Part shown: positions 9,101-17,151 of the stretch, in pieces
Position numbering within the stretch: the stretch's first letter is position 1
Layout: every line of letters starts with the position of its first letter
Assembly: GCF_900070355.1 (NCBI RefSeq)
Contig: NZ_LN849456.1
Span: 124,001 to 188,000, forward strand
Direction: 5' to 3'
Source of the DNA: Devriesea agamarum
Lineage (GTDB): Bacteria > Actinomycetota > Actinomycetes > Actinomycetales > Dermabacteraceae
DNA length: 64,000 bases
Notes under the pieces: model-generated
Databases searched by the model: none
What the model was told of the DNA's origin: nothing
The model's input: only the letters and a program-made list of their open reading frames with translations
Program-made: the position numbers and the translations under genes

Positions 9101-9458
9101 ACAATCGGACATTATTGTCATCACCCCTTTCCGGGAGGTTGCCGGTAAATTGCGGGAGTGTTTAGAAGGCTATCCAAACGTGCATGCGGGAACCATCCAC
9201 ACTGTTCAGGGCAAAGCCGCCCTCGTCGTGATCTTGATGCTGGCGTGTGATCCGGATAAACCTGGCGCGAAAAGCTGGGCGGCCTCATCCGTCAACCTTT
9301 TGAATGTCGCGGTGAGCCGGGCAAAACAGCGCCTCTATGTGATTGGTGATCACGCGTCCTGGTCCCAGCATCGATATTTCCAACAGCTGGCGAGGGCAAT
9401 TCCCCTCTGGGAGGAGTTCAGAACTCCGGAAAATCCTGAGCCGGAACCGCAGGACTAG
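6156..9458 (+). CDS. Large superfamily 1 (Upf1/DNA2-like) helicase, function unknown
   Basis: A protein of about 1100 residues. SF1 motifs appear in order: Walker A GPPGTGKTTM (about residue 335), a long coiled-coil insertion (about residues 480-720, rich in Ala, Glu, Arg, Gln), Walker B LLIDEAGQAS, motif III VAVGDPLQLQP, motif V AGTIHTVQGKAA and motif VI NVAVSRAKQRLYVIGD. The DEAGQ box and the VQGKAA motif fit the DNA2/Upf1-like branch. The N-terminal 280 residues are not recognised. The gene stands alone between bioN and a methyltransferase on the other strand. ATG 6156 is very close to GGAGGG; GTG 6141 and ATG 6195 are alternatives. Repair, RNA work or phage defence are all possible and none is shown. 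Confidence 0.8.
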   Translation: MKEPQRGGESERIMTVWSMLELFSPQQLPQKPSRTRRGDEPRVIDWTSNNPLPWEELTSPPPSQYGPSVWQHTVYLGVYELADTYDYLHRVFRDNRDAYRERPGQESACAGLLLDERGCYLSGSAVLSSGLWAVGRIEDPGPDDPRWAEGFTEAAQRFAEALEENENARCEEHDDTELIPHDQSSLEKLLSIAHAAAGIQGIQKLATTSIRIKSTLVRENRSDDAKSLDFLNSFYLDDLEMVQRAMSGGERPGSALAAYLTPEGTVDISGRVDVLRSPEAVDDGVVLDRLPWGRWPAELNEHLALSQQFAVNRAVNDLASTRGIMGVNGPPGTGKTTMLRDILAGLVVERARRLSRLDKAEYAFVDEGEEVKWFSPDGPRCTVRPLKPEFTGFEMVLASSNNGAVENVSAEIPVRKALAERWRKDADYFADIATMALSQNSKRHGNDDEDAQAWGLISAVLGNKRNRSEFRSAFWFGGPKPRSHNGDTQKIESLQDQLKKWKADPNSHISWEEACERYRKAEQHVQDLITERSHAEKRLRALPRLMQQAVAQDAAVTLARADLDALTEQLDAQKQVEAEAREHLKHVKSRYDRHKATKPGILENIFSLGKVGRQWRSDLAARTAELCQAEDHAEKQRQQRQDLQRCVHQQHRIYEAAEEERERIGKALHDLRVQCAADRTRYRGSYPGELSGPQREIRAPWLDEELDEARSQLFFAALDLHRDFLANAASIMVEGLRAAADVLVGKYPQNLEPEKLLAAWQLFFLAVPLVSTTFASFSRMFGRLGKEAIGWLLIDEAGQASPQCAVGAIWRAQRVVAVGDPLQLQPVVTIPSKVQHDIAATYGVAPLWLPPRASVQTLTDRVSPFGATLDHDGESVWVSSPLRVHHRCDEPMFSLCNDMAYSGMMIRRASFTPHPHHEHEVVNEPDQPAKPEQSDKKNDSELPRSYWLNEPEKSPGSHLQTNQVDRLKGALSWLAGEKGLVKQSDIIVITPFREVAGKLRECLEGYPNVHAGTIHTVQGKAALVVILMLACDPDKPGAKSWAASSVNLLNVAVSRAKQRLYVIGDHASWSQHRYFQQLARAIPLWEEFRTPENPEPEPQD

Positions 9459-9507
9459 CAGCAGAGTCGGTCACACATGTGGAGCTGTAGTCAACTATGT
9501 TCCGCCT

Positions 9508-10272
9508 TTACCGTTGTGCGACGACTAGCACCGCCCGGTTCTCGAACGCCAAAATCCCGGAGTTGGCGAGGTCTGCGGCGCGAGCGGTAAATCCCGCCGC
9601 GATGCGCTCACGAATATGCGGGGCCTGCGCCAGATAGGTTTGGCCCGCTGTGGCAACTCCGCCACTAATACCGGCCCATAGATCCGCTGGCGTGATGTGC
9701 CAGGTCCACGTGAGTTCGCACGCCTCGGTAACCGTGAGACCGGTATCCTTCGCGATGCCGGCTAGGCCTTTGGTGGTGCGCTCAAAATCCAGGTGGGCGG
9801 GCAGTTGTGTCGCCGGTAGTGCGCCCGCGTCCGCTGCGGAAAACACCGGTCCGATCAGGTTGGCCCAACCGCCCCCGCCGACAGGCCAAATCGTGACCGC
9901 GATTTTGCCCCGAGCTCGGGTGACACGGGCGATGTCGGCGAGGGCAGCGCGAGGATCGGGAACATGATTGATCACGAAATTGGCCGCGACCGCGTCGAAT
10001 TCGGCATCCGGCAGCGGAAGTTCAGGCAGCGCGGCGTGCAATACGCGGGCGGGGGTCGCGGCCCGCGAGATCGCCACCATATCGCTATCTGCGTCCATAC
10101 CCGTCGCATCCCATCCTAGCTGGAGCGCGGCTTCAAGTAGGTCACCGGTGCCGCACCCGACATCGAGCAGATGACCAGGGGGAAGCCGGTCGAGAACCTC
10201 TCCAATCGTGCCCGCGCACAGGGTTGCAAATGAGCGGCGGTAGGCCTCGCTGACTCCACTCCATTGGTTCAT
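9508..10272 (-). CDS. Class I SAM-dependent methyltransferase
   Basis: A 254-residue Rossmann methyltransferase. The SAM-binding motif LLDVGCGTGDLL is at about residue 35, the acidic second strand GMDADSDM follows, and motif IV is DAVAANFVINHVPDP. The resemblance is to the UbiE/SmtA-like small-molecule methyltransferases, but no substrate motif is recognised. It is monocistronic, and its stop lies about 50 bp beyond the convergent helicase gene. The start ATG at 10272 is followed at once by the family-typical WSGVSEAY segment. Its promoter region contains a run of 19-bp degenerate repeats (10309-10399). Confidence 0.85.
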   Translation of the reverse strand: MNQWSGVSEAYRRSFATLCAGTIGEVLDRLPPGHLLDVGCGTGDLLEAALQLGWDATGMDADSDMVAISRAATPARVLHAALPELPLPDAEFDAVAANFVINHVPDPRAALADIARVTRARGKIAVTIWPVGGGGWANLIGPVFSAADAGALPATQLPAHLDFERTTKGLAGIAKDTGLTVTEACELTWTWHITPADLWAGISGGVATAGQTYLAQAPHIRERIAAGFTARAADLANSGILAFENRAVLVVAQR

Positions 10273-10308
10273 ATGGCCATCATGTCAGGTTTGCACCCCG
10301 CCCCGAAG

Positions 10309-10399
10309 TATTTATGTGCCGAACGCTTATTAGGCGTCCCACGGGTATTTAGGCGCCGCACGGGTATGTACGTACTACACGGGTAAGTGCGCTCTACAT
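10309..10399. repeat. Degenerate 19-bp tandem repeat, about five units
   Basis: Units of 18-19 bp begin with TAT/TAA and mostly end in CACGGG, the clearest being TATTTAGGCGCCGCACGGG and TATGTACGTACTACACGGG. The last unit runs into the stop codon of the downstream minus-strand epimerase-like gene (stop at 10394-10396). The block lies between that gene's 3' end and the methyltransferase start. Confidence 0.7.
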
Positions 10400-11194
10400 G
10401 CGCCAGGAGCTGAGCCGCACACTCCAGTGCACCGGCGCTTCCGGCTGAACCAGCACATTGCCCCCGTCAAAACCAGCATGGCCGGGTACATCCACGTCAT
10501 GTCCGATAGACGGTTCAATACCGAGAGACCGGTAAGGGGCGTCGGCAGGCCACGCGCCGAGGTTGCGCCACATGATCATGGCACAGGGGAGGTCGGTGCG
10601 AATCTCAATAGCGAGAACGTCCGCCCCGTCGTGAATTTCTGCCCGCGAGCACCCCAAAAGTGAGTAACACACCGCACTGGACGGGCCGTTGCCAAGCGCG
10701 CGCACAAACTGATCCATGCCCCCGAGAGCATCAATGCCGGCGTCTGAGGGATCATCCCAGAAATGAATGTGCTGGTAGTGGCCCGGGATGAGCTGGGTGG
10801 CAGGGGAGAGGTCGAGCAGAAGATGAGCGTGATGGGTGAAGTGGGAGGGTTCGGTGGCGCTCGCCGTGTACTCCACGATGAGGTCAGGTCCGTCGCGTTG
10901 AATCAGTCGCCGCAGCGTTAACGTACCGCTGGTGACCGTCGCGTCGTATGCGTCACCGTCCCAGCTGCGTCCGCACACATCGCCGTGGTCGTAGGGCAAG
11001 CGCAGACAGGGAAAGCACTCTTCGCCACCGCCAGCATCGATGAATGGTTCTCCCGGCTTTTGTCGGTGTCGCTGATGCTGAACGTACTGGTCAGGGCGGT
11101 GCCATAGCCACTCCCGATGGGAGGTGCGCAATGACGTCCAGCGACCGCCGTGTGCGAGGTCCGTATCCAGCTCTAGCCGAGATGACTCTGACAT
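10394..11194 (-). CDS. Aldose 1-epimerase / galactose mutarotase-like protein
   Basis: A 266-residue protein of the mutarotase-like beta-sandwich superfamily. Supporting stretches are GGGEECFPCLRLP with a downstream DHGDVCGRSWD, resembling the substrate-binding GGxEELFP and HGEVxGRPW segments, and the C-terminal YRSLGIEPSIGHD, where the conserved Glu would act as catalytic base. The ATG at 11194 is preferred; a longer frame to 11272 adds a non-homologous N-terminus. The neighbours are unrelated, so it is probably monocistronic. The exact sugar substrate is unknown. The stop codon overlaps a tandem repeat block. Confidence 0.72.
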   Translation of the reverse strand: MSESSRLELDTDLAHGGRWTSLRTSHREWLWHRPDQYVQHQRHRQKPGEPFIDAGGGEECFPCLRLPYDHGDVCGRSWDGDAYDATVTSGTLTLRRLIQRDGPDLIVEYTASATEPSHFTHHAHLLLDLSPATQLIPGHYQHIHFWDDPSDAGIDALGGMDQFVRALGNGPSSAVCYSLLGCSRAEIHDGADVLAIEIRTDLPCAMIMWRNLGAWPADAPYRSLGIEPSIGHDVDVPGHAGFDGGNVLVQPEAPVHWSVRLSSWRM

Positions 11195-11259
11195 TCCACC
11201 ACTGTACTTTCTGGATATCCCCCGTGGCATCGGGCCTCGAACAAGGCAGAATTGATGAC

Positions 11260-11664
11260 ATGAATCAATCATCTGTCCCTATGAACTCCTCACCGGGCAC
11301 ATCCGAAGCCCCCGACACCGAACGAACGTGGGCGATCCTGTGCCACCTGTCGATCATTATTGGGACCTGGATCAGCATCGGCTGGTTGAGCTTCGTGGGC
11401 CCGCTGGTGTTCTGGCTGATCTACAAAAACTCCAGCAAGCTGGTGCGGGGAGCATCGGCTGGCGCCTTCAACTTCGCCATCACCATGTGGATCGCCAATG
11501 TGGTGGCGTGGATCTTGCAGTTCACCATTATCTTTATGTGGGTGGGCTGGATCATTTGGTTGGTCGAGGCGGTTGTGACCCTGCTGTTCCCAATCCTCGG
11601 TGCGATCCGCGCCAGCAAGTCACAGATTTATCGCTACCCGATGACTATCCCGATTTTGAAGTGA
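11260..11664 (+). CDS. DUF4870-like small membrane protein
   Basis: A 134-residue protein beginning with a Ser/Pro/Glu-rich stretch, then WAILCHLSIIIGTWISIGW, a second hydrophobic segment with the polar WLIYKNSSKLVR loop, and two further helices ending at PILGAIRASK. This pattern, with three to four membrane spans and an early W..L.HLS motif, fits DUF4870/YtxC-like proteins of unknown function. ATG 11260 is used; the longer upstream frame is antisense to the epimerase. A strong hairpin at 11717 follows about 50 bp after the stop. Confidence 0.75.
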   Translation: MNQSSVPMNSSPGTSEAPDTERTWAILCHLSIIIGTWISIGWLSFVGPLVFWLIYKNSSKLVRGASAGAFNFAITMWIANVVAWILQFTIIFMWVGWIIWLVEAVVTLLFPILGAIRASKSQIYRYPMTIPILK

Positions 11665-11716
11665 TCTAACCAGTTAGATTTAACGTGCTACATGTTCAAT
11701 GGGGAGCAGTAGCCAT

Positions 11717-11757
11717 GGCCCCGGTCTCGCGCTATGTGATCCCGGGGCCTTATTTTT
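11717..11757 (+). terminator. Rho-independent terminator
   Basis: GGCCCCGG (11717-11724) pairs with CCGGGGCC (11742-11749), followed by TTATTTTTAT. It ends the small membrane protein transcript. The 200 bp beyond it, up to 11973, hold no gene I can support. Confidence 0.8.
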
Positions 11758-11973
11758 ATGCGTTGACAGGTGCAGCATTTTGCGTCCGCGCAGCTTTGAC
11801 CGTCAACGATCCACGGGGACGGTGTATGACTGGCCCGAGCGTGGCTACCTGAATGCGCCGTATAAGTCAGGTCAAGCATGGCCCCGGCTTTGTTTCTATT
11901 CTTGTCGGCCCGCTTGCAGCTGCCTGAACCCGCATAGGCCAATCCGTGGGGCCCGCACCTACTGATCTACCGG

Positions 11974-12312
11974 TCAGTGCCCTTCCAAGCCCGCGGGTAT
12001 GGAACGGAATTGTCCGCCCTCACGGCGCTCCAGCACAACCTTGGAGTCGGGGCGGATCTCACAGCATGCCAAGGCGAGATGTTGACGCACCCGCGCAAGG
12101 GCTAGGCGTGCGGCGACATCCTCTTGGGGGCGGCTTGCTGGCTGAACAGCAAAGCGCAACACAACTCGAGGGATCTGCCCGACCACTTCCAGGTCCTTTT
12201 TCTCCACGGGGTGAAGGGTTGCGAGTGCTTTGCCGGCCTCATGGATCACCTGATCTGGTCGCACCGAGGGGTGAAGCTGACCGATCGGCAGGCGCATACG
12301 GTAACTAGGCAT
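11974..12312 (-). CDS. Hypothetical protein, possibly conserved in actinobacteria
   Basis: A 112-residue soluble protein from the ATG at 12312. It reads as real coding sequence: an N-terminal MRLPIGQLHPSVRPDQVI segment, a helical ALATLHPVEKK part, then a beta-rich middle (RVVLRFAVQPAS) and a basic C-terminus. No catalytic motif or domain is recognised and there is no signal peptide. It lies downstream of nirD on the same strand, separated by a 19-bp repeat array, and could be transcribed from the nirD promoter. No good ribosome-binding site is visible; a TTG at 12330 and an ATG at 12297 are alternative starts. Confidence 0.5.
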   Translation of the reverse strand: MPSYRMRLPIGQLHPSVRPDQVIHEAGKALATLHPVEKKDLEVVGQIPRVVLRFAVQPASRPQEDVAARLALARVRQHLALACCEIRPDSKVVLERREGGQFRSIPAGLEGH

Positions 12313-12340
12313 TGTGTAGGTGTTATTCAACGATGCGGGT

Positions 12341-12512
12341 ATCAGCTAACCGCGTAGATGGTCACCAACTGCGCAGTCGCTAACCAACTTGTGTACTCGC
12401 TTATCAACTGTGCAGCCGCTAACCGACCACACAGCGGCTAACCGACCACACAGCGGCTAACCGACCACGCAGACGCTAACCGACCATGCAGGCGCTTACC
12501 AACCGCGCTGGC
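12341..12512. repeat. Degenerate 19-bp tandem repeat array, about eight units
   Basis: The best units are AGCGGCTAACCGACCACAC (two nearly perfect copies around 12430-12470), flanked by diverged versions such as AGACGCTAACCGACCATGC and ACTCGCTTATCAACTGTGC. The period is 19 bp with one 20-bp unit, and divergence grows toward the 12341 end. The array begins two bases beyond the nirD stop and fills the whole gap to the next minus-strand gene. Confidence 0.88.
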
Positions 12513-12513
12513 C

Positions 12514-12903
12514 TTAGCTATTGGAGCTATTGGGCAGCGCCTTGGCGACAGCCTGGGTTGCCGAATTGAGATCGACCTCCACCTGGCCATCGACCACGCG
12601 CGAGGCGTACACGGGCAAGCGGAAATTAGACGTTGTGTAGCACTCGCCTGTTGCCAAGTCGTACACCTCTTTATAGAGGGGCGAGGCAATCGTGGGACGG
12701 CGCTCACCGTCGCGTTCATGATCGCCGACGATGCCACGGGACATGATGCCTTGCTGGGTACGAGGGTCGACGTTTGAGGTGACGTAAACGTTGCCATCCC
12801 ACACTTTGAAGATTGCGATCTGCTCTGTTCCGAACAGGGCTGCTTCGCCCCATTCCTCTTCCAGTTGCGTGACCTCGCATACCCGCTGCCAGTTCTCGCT
12901 CAT
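12514..12903 (-). CDS. nirD: Nitrite reductase (NADH) small subunit
   Basis: Partner of NirB in assimilatory reduction of nitrite to ammonium. A 129-residue Rieske-fold protein (VCEVTQLEEEWGEAALFG at the start, IASPLYKEVYDLATGECYT later). The cysteine and histidine ligands of true Rieske proteins are absent, as is normal for NirD. The ATG at 12903 is preceded by GGGAGAAC, a good ribosome-binding site; a longer frame to 12936 exists but is less likely. Unusually, it is divergent from nirB, with 266 bp between the two start codons, rather than downstream of it. Its stop runs directly into a 19-bp repeat array. Confidence 0.92.
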   Translation of the reverse strand: MSENWQRVCEVTQLEEEWGEAALFGTEQIAIFKVWDGNVYVTSNVDPRTQQGIMSRGIVGDHERDGERRPTIASPLYKEVYDLATGECYTTSNFRLPVYASRVVDGQVEVDLNSATQAVAKALPNSSNS

Positions 12904-13169
12904 CTGTTCTCCCTCTTGCGCGTTGTGAGACTTCACATCTGGCCCAGATACTCTGCTCGGACCTGCTTCGCGACGATGCTACCCGGCTGGACATGAGAGG
13001 ACACGGGGTCCGCTCTCCAATAGTCCCGGGAATTTCCGGTTAAAGTGCCGGAGGGTGGCGTCACCACGTGCGCAGGCCCAGTAAGTTTTAAGGCGGCACC
13101 GCGAAAACCGTCGCGTAGAAGGCGGGTTTCAAGGTCCGCAGAGTTTCGACACCCCAACAGGAGACACCC
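12904..13169. promoter_or_regulatory. Divergent nirD/nirB intergenic control region
   Basis: This 266-bp gap must hold the promoters for both nitrite reductase subunits. I see an imperfect palindrome CCGGGAATTTCCGG near 13027 but no convincing GlnR or NarL site. A strong SD (CAGGAGAC) precedes nirB. Confidence 0.45.
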
Positions 13170-15815
13170 GTGACGCAGGACGACGCACCCAAACACATCG
13201 TGGTCGTCGGCGGCGGCCCCGCGGCGCACCGCTTCGCAGAGACCATGCATCGTCGCGACGAAAACCGACGCTACAAAGTCACCGTCATCTCCGAAGAAAA
13301 AGAAGCCCCATACGACCGGGTCAACCTCGCTAAACGCTGGGATCGGTCCTATGACCTCACCCTCGGTGATCCCACACTGTGGCAGGACGAACACGTCGAT
13401 CTGATTCTCGGTGACAAGGTCAACTCCCTAGACACCACGGCTAAAACGGTTCGCACCTCGTCTGGAACCATCTACGGATATGACGAATTGGTGCTGGCCA
13501 CCGGTTCAAACGCGTTCACGCCCCCGGTCACTGGCTGGGACACAAAGGGGGTTTTCGTCTACCGCACCGTCGAGGACGTCGACCGCATGTCCGCTTGCGT
13601 CGAAGCGATGAAGCACGACACCGACCGCACCGGCATCGCCGTGGTTCTCGGCGGCGGCCTGCTCGGCCTAGAAGCTGCGGGAGGTCTTGCCGCCGAGGGC
13701 TATAACGTGCACCTGGTGGAGCTAGCGGGATGGTTGATGCCCTCACAGCTGGACGAGGGCGGCGGTCATATGCTGAACCATCTGATTAGCCAGCGCGGAA
13801 TCACCCTGCACTGCGGAGTGAGCCTGGACAAAGTGGTGTCGCGCGCTGAACGCGGTCTTGGCAACACCCCGGTTGATGATCCCACCAGCGACGTTGCCTC
13901 GGTTCTGCTCTCGGATGGCACCGAGATCGGTGCCGACATGGTGTGCCTGGCCGTCGGGATCCGGCCACGCGATGAACTTGCGCAAGTCGGCGATTTTGAT
14001 ATGGGGATCCGCGGCGGGGTGCTGGTGGATCAAGCATGCCGCACGTCCGTTCCGCATGTGTGGGCCATTGGCGAGGTAGCGGCGATGGAAGGCCGTTGCA
14101 TCGGGTTGGTCGCCCCGGCCAACACCATGGCCGAAGTGGTAGCGGATCGGCTGCTCGGCGGTACCGCGTCCTTCGGTACGGTCGATGGATCGACCAAGCT
14201 CAAACTCTCGGGTATTGACGTGGCATCGTTTGGAGACGCCAAGAGCGGCGGCAAAGACACCTTGGATGTGGTCTACGCCGATCCCACGAAAGGCATCTAC
14301 CAAAAGCTGGTGATGAGCACCGACGCCAAGACTCTGCTCGGCGGGATCTTGGTGGGAGATGCCGCGAACTATTCCACCTTGCGCGCCTATATCGGGCGTG
14401 AACTGCCAGGCGATCCGTCGGCCTATTTCGCAGCCGCCGGGGGAGAGGCCCCTGACACCGGTGACTTCCCCGATGAGGTGACGGTCTGTTCATGCAACAA
14501 CGTCACGGCGGGGACGATCAAGGAAGCCATCCGGGGCCACGGGGACTTCGGCCAGCCCGCGCAGGACATCCCAACCTTGAAGGCTTGCACCAGCGCAGGT
14601 ACCCAGTGTGGTTCCTGCATCCCCCTGATGTCGAAGATCCTTGCTAATGAGTTGTCGAAAGCGGGTATCGCTGTTTCGACCGCCCTGTGCGAGCACTTCG
14701 CGATGCCGCGTAGCGAGCTGTATACGCTGATTAAAGATGGTCAGCTGACCTCGTTCGATGATGTCATCGCCGCGCATGGAACCGGTCACGGCTGCGATAT
14801 TTGCAAGCCCGCTGTCGCGTCGATTCTGGCGAGCCAGCGCGACCGCTACATTCTCGACCCCGGGCTGGGACATCTGCAGGATACGAACGACCGTTTCATC
14901 GGCAACATGCAAAAAGACGGTACCTACTCGGTTGTGCCTCGCATCCCCGGCGGAGAGATCACCCCGGAGAAACTAGCTGTGATCGCGGATGTTGCCCGCG
15001 ATTTCAACCTGTACACCAAGCTCACCGGCGCCCAGCGCATCGGCATGTTCGGGGCACGCCTGGAACAGCTCCCGCATATCTGGAAACGCCTGGTTGACGC
15101 CGGGTTTGAGTCCGGGCAGGCGTACGGAAAGAGCCTGAGGACTGTGAAATCCTGTGTGGGTTCAACCTGGTGCCGCTACGGACAGCAAGACAGTGTGGGC
15201 ATGGCAGTGCACCTGGAGAACCGGTATAAGGGTCTGCGCAGTCCGCACAAGTTTAAGCTCGGGGTATCCGGTTGCGCCCGTGAATGCGCGGAGGCCCGAG
15301 GCAAAGACATCGGTGTGATCGCCACGGATAAAGGGTGGAACCTGTACGTTGGCGGTAACGGCGGCTTCACTCCCCGCCATGGTGATCTGCTCGCTCAGGA
15401 CGTCGACGACGAAACCCTGGTGCGCCTGATTGACCGCTTCATGGGGTACTACATCCGCACCGCAGAGAAACTACAGCGCACCGCGGCCTGGATCGAGTCA
15501 CACGACGGTGGTTTCGAGCACGTGAAACGGGTTGTGGTCGATGACGAGCTCGGAATCTGCGATGAACTCGAAGCGGAAATGCAAGAGTTTGTCGACGGAC
15601 ACATTGACGAGTGGGTTGCCACGATCAATGACCCGGCGAAGCTCGCGCGGTTCCGCTCATTCATCAACGCCCCGGACGCCCGGGATCCGCTTTTCGCCTA
15701 TGTGCCAGAGCGCGATCAGCACCGCCCGGCGACGCTGGAGGAGCGCGAGCAGGTTCTCGCCTCAGGGCCGATCATCCCCCTGCGGGATGCTCACGGGGCA
15801 CCGGTTGATGCCTGA
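13170..15815 (+). CDS. nirB: Nitrite reductase (NADH) large subunit
   Basis: Cytoplasmic siroheme enzyme reducing nitrite to ammonium with NADH. It has 881 residues. The FAD/NAD-binding reductase part comes first (VVVGGGPAAHRF, then a second GxGxxG at GGGLLGLEAAGG). A BFD-type [2Fe-2S] domain follows, with CSC near residue 440 and CTSAGTQCGSC near 472, then a second BFD-like segment with HGCDIC. The sulfite/nitrite reductase domain carries the siroheme/[4Fe-4S] cysteines CVGSTWC (about 661) and CARECAE (about 702). The GTG start follows CAACAGGAGAC. It overlaps the next gene by 8 bases, coupling it to siroheme synthesis. Confidence 0.96.
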   Translation: MTQDDAPKHIVVVGGGPAAHRFAETMHRRDENRRYKVTVISEEKEAPYDRVNLAKRWDRSYDLTLGDPTLWQDEHVDLILGDKVNSLDTTAKTVRTSSGTIYGYDELVLATGSNAFTPPVTGWDTKGVFVYRTVEDVDRMSACVEAMKHDTDRTGIAVVLGGGLLGLEAAGGLAAEGYNVHLVELAGWLMPSQLDEGGGHMLNHLISQRGITLHCGVSLDKVVSRAERGLGNTPVDDPTSDVASVLLSDGTEIGADMVCLAVGIRPRDELAQVGDFDMGIRGGVLVDQACRTSVPHVWAIGEVAAMEGRCIGLVAPANTMAEVVADRLLGGTASFGTVDGSTKLKLSGIDVASFGDAKSGGKDTLDVVYADPTKGIYQKLVMSTDAKTLLGGILVGDAANYSTLRAYIGRELPGDPSAYFAAAGGEAPDTGDFPDEVTVCSCNNVTAGTIKEAIRGHGDFGQPAQDIPTLKACTSAGTQCGSCIPLMSKILANELSKAGIAVSTALCEHFAMPRSELYTLIKDGQLTSFDDVIAAHGTGHGCDICKPAVASILASQRDRYILDPGLGHLQDTNDRFIGNMQKDGTYSVVPRIPGGEITPEKLAVIADVARDFNLYTKLTGAQRIGMFGARLEQLPHIWKRLVDAGFESGQAYGKSLRTVKSCVGSTWCRYGQQDSVGMAVHLENRYKGLRSPHKFKLGVSGCARECAEARGKDIGVIATDKGWNLYVGGNGGFTPRHGDLLAQDVDDETLVRLIDRFMGYYIRTAEKLQRTAAWIESHDGGFEHVKRVVVDDELGICDELEAEMQEFVDGHIDEWVATINDPAKLARFRSFINAPDARDPLFAYVPERDQHRPATLEEREQVLASGPIIPLRDAHGAPVDA

Positions 15816-17151
15816 CGACAGCCTCGACCAGCACCAGCACCGCCGTGACCTCCCGGGGCTCGATGCCCTCGCCGTTCTGGACGTTGCCGGGCGCTCGGTG
15901 CTGGTCGAGGGAGATACCCCTGCCTCCTGGCATCTGGCCCACCAGCTGCGGGTGCGCGGGGCCGAGGTGACGCGCTTGGGTCCCGGGTTGGGTAATGCTC
16001 CGATTCCTGCGGTGCTCATGAGAGCGGAACGATTAGCGGATCAGCGAGGTCTGGGCGCCAGAATTCTTCAGCGGCCCAGCGAACGTGCCCGTGAGCTGAC
16101 CCAGTGTGACCCGGCAGCACTCGCGGATACCGATAAGACGGCGGATATGGTGTCGGATGAGGTCGTTGATACGGATGCGGTGGCTGATACGGCGGATGCC
16201 GCTGATCCGGCGGATGCCGCTGATCCGGCTGCGGTGCTGAGGCGGTTTCGGCAGCGGGCCGACATTGTGGCCTCTGCTGATCCGTCCGCACGGCCCCTGC
16301 TTCGGCTCGATCACGACCGGGATCCTGGAATCTTCGGTAGCGGCGTGAACTTCGATGATGCCGCACCGCACCCGGGTGAAGTGGTTCTGGTGGGAGGGGG
16401 CCCGGGCGATCCAGGGTTGCTGACCACTGCTGCTTGTCAGGCGATTGCCCGCGCGGATGTTGTGCTGTTGGATCGGCTCGGAATAGGTCGTCATGCGCTA
16501 GACCTCGCGCCGGGAGCACTAATTATCGACGTCGGTAAGCTCCCGGGGGATCATGTGATCCCTCAGCAGCGGATTGAAGCGGAGATGGTGGAGCTGGCAC
16601 GCACCAGGGCTCGGGTGGTTCGCCTTAAAGGCGGTGACCCGTTCGTCTTCGGTCGCGGAAGTGAAGAATGCCGAACGCTGCTGGCACACGGCCTGATGGT
16701 GCGGGTTATTCCGGGAATTACCAGCGCAATTGCTGCCCCAGCGCGCGCTGGGATTCCAGTAACTCATCGGGAGGTGACGCACGGTTTCGTCGTGGTCTCC
16801 GGGCATCATCTTTTCAGCCCGGCCCACTGCGCCGCGTTGCGGACACTGAATCTGACCATTGTGATCTTGATGGGGGTAGGGCGCATCAGCGTGACCGTCA
16901 ACGGATTACGGGATGCTGGCTTCCCGGGGAGCACTCCGGTGGCTATTGCCCAGGACGCATACGGGCCTTCTGAACAGTTAGTGATCTCCGACCTCGACCG
17001 GATCGAGCATGACGCCGAGCGCTGCGGGGTGAGCAGTCCCGCGGTTCTGGTGATCGGCGATGTGGTTTCCATGCGAATCGCCGCAGGTCAGCTGACCGAT
17101 GTCCTTGCCCCCACCTCGCCAGGGGATTGTCAGCAGCAGGAGGCAGTGTGA
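15808..17151 (+). CDS. cobA: Uroporphyrinogen-III C-methyltransferase with degenerate N-terminal precorrin-2 dehydrogenase-like domain
   Basis: Methylates uroporphyrinogen III to precorrin-2 for siroheme. The methyltransferase half (from about residue 190) is complete: VVLVGGGPGDPGLLT, RLKGGDPFVFGRG and PGITSAIAAPARAGIPVTHR. The first 180 residues resemble the Rossmann start of CysG/Met8 (GRSVLVEG, then LRVRGAEVTRLGP). The glycine-rich loop is broken (VEGDTPAS) and the middle is a low-complexity Ala-Asp stretch from a repeated DNA unit near 16190-16230. The dehydrogenase activity is therefore doubtful. ATG 15808 overlaps the nirB stop. The gene ends in a TGATG overlap with hemD. Confidence 0.88.
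   Translation: MPDDSLDQHQHRRDLPGLDALAVLDVAGRSVLVEGDTPASWHLAHQLRVRGAEVTRLGPGLGNAPIPAVLMRAERLADQRGLGARILQRPSERARELTQCDPAALADTDKTADMVSDEVVDTDAVADTADAADPADAADPAAVLRRFRQRADIVASADPSARPLLRLDHDRDPGIFGSGVNFDDAAPHPGEVVLVGGGPGDPGLLTTAACQAIARADVVLLDRLGIGRHALDLAPGALIIDVGKLPGDHVIPQQRIEAEMVELARTRARVVRLKGGDPFVFGRGSEECRTLLAHGLMVRVIPGITSAIAAPARAGIPVTHREVTHGFVVVSGHHLFSPAHCAALRTLNLTIVILMGVGRISVTVNGLRDAGFPGSTPVAIAQDAYGPSEQLVISDLDRIEHDAERCGVSSPAVLVIGDVVSMRIAAGQLTDVLAPTSPGDCQQQEAV

Noticed and set aside
11685-11973. Possible small genes after the DUF4870-like protein
   Set aside because: Frames lack SD and similarity; the clear element there is the terminator at 11717.
10309-12512. CRISPR array
   Set aside because: The 19-bp units are directly adjacent with no unique spacers, diverge among themselves, and no cas gene is present.
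12904-13169. GlnR or NarL site upstream of nirB/nirD
   Set aside because: Only partial matches (for example GTCAC near 13061); spacing and second half-site do not fit.
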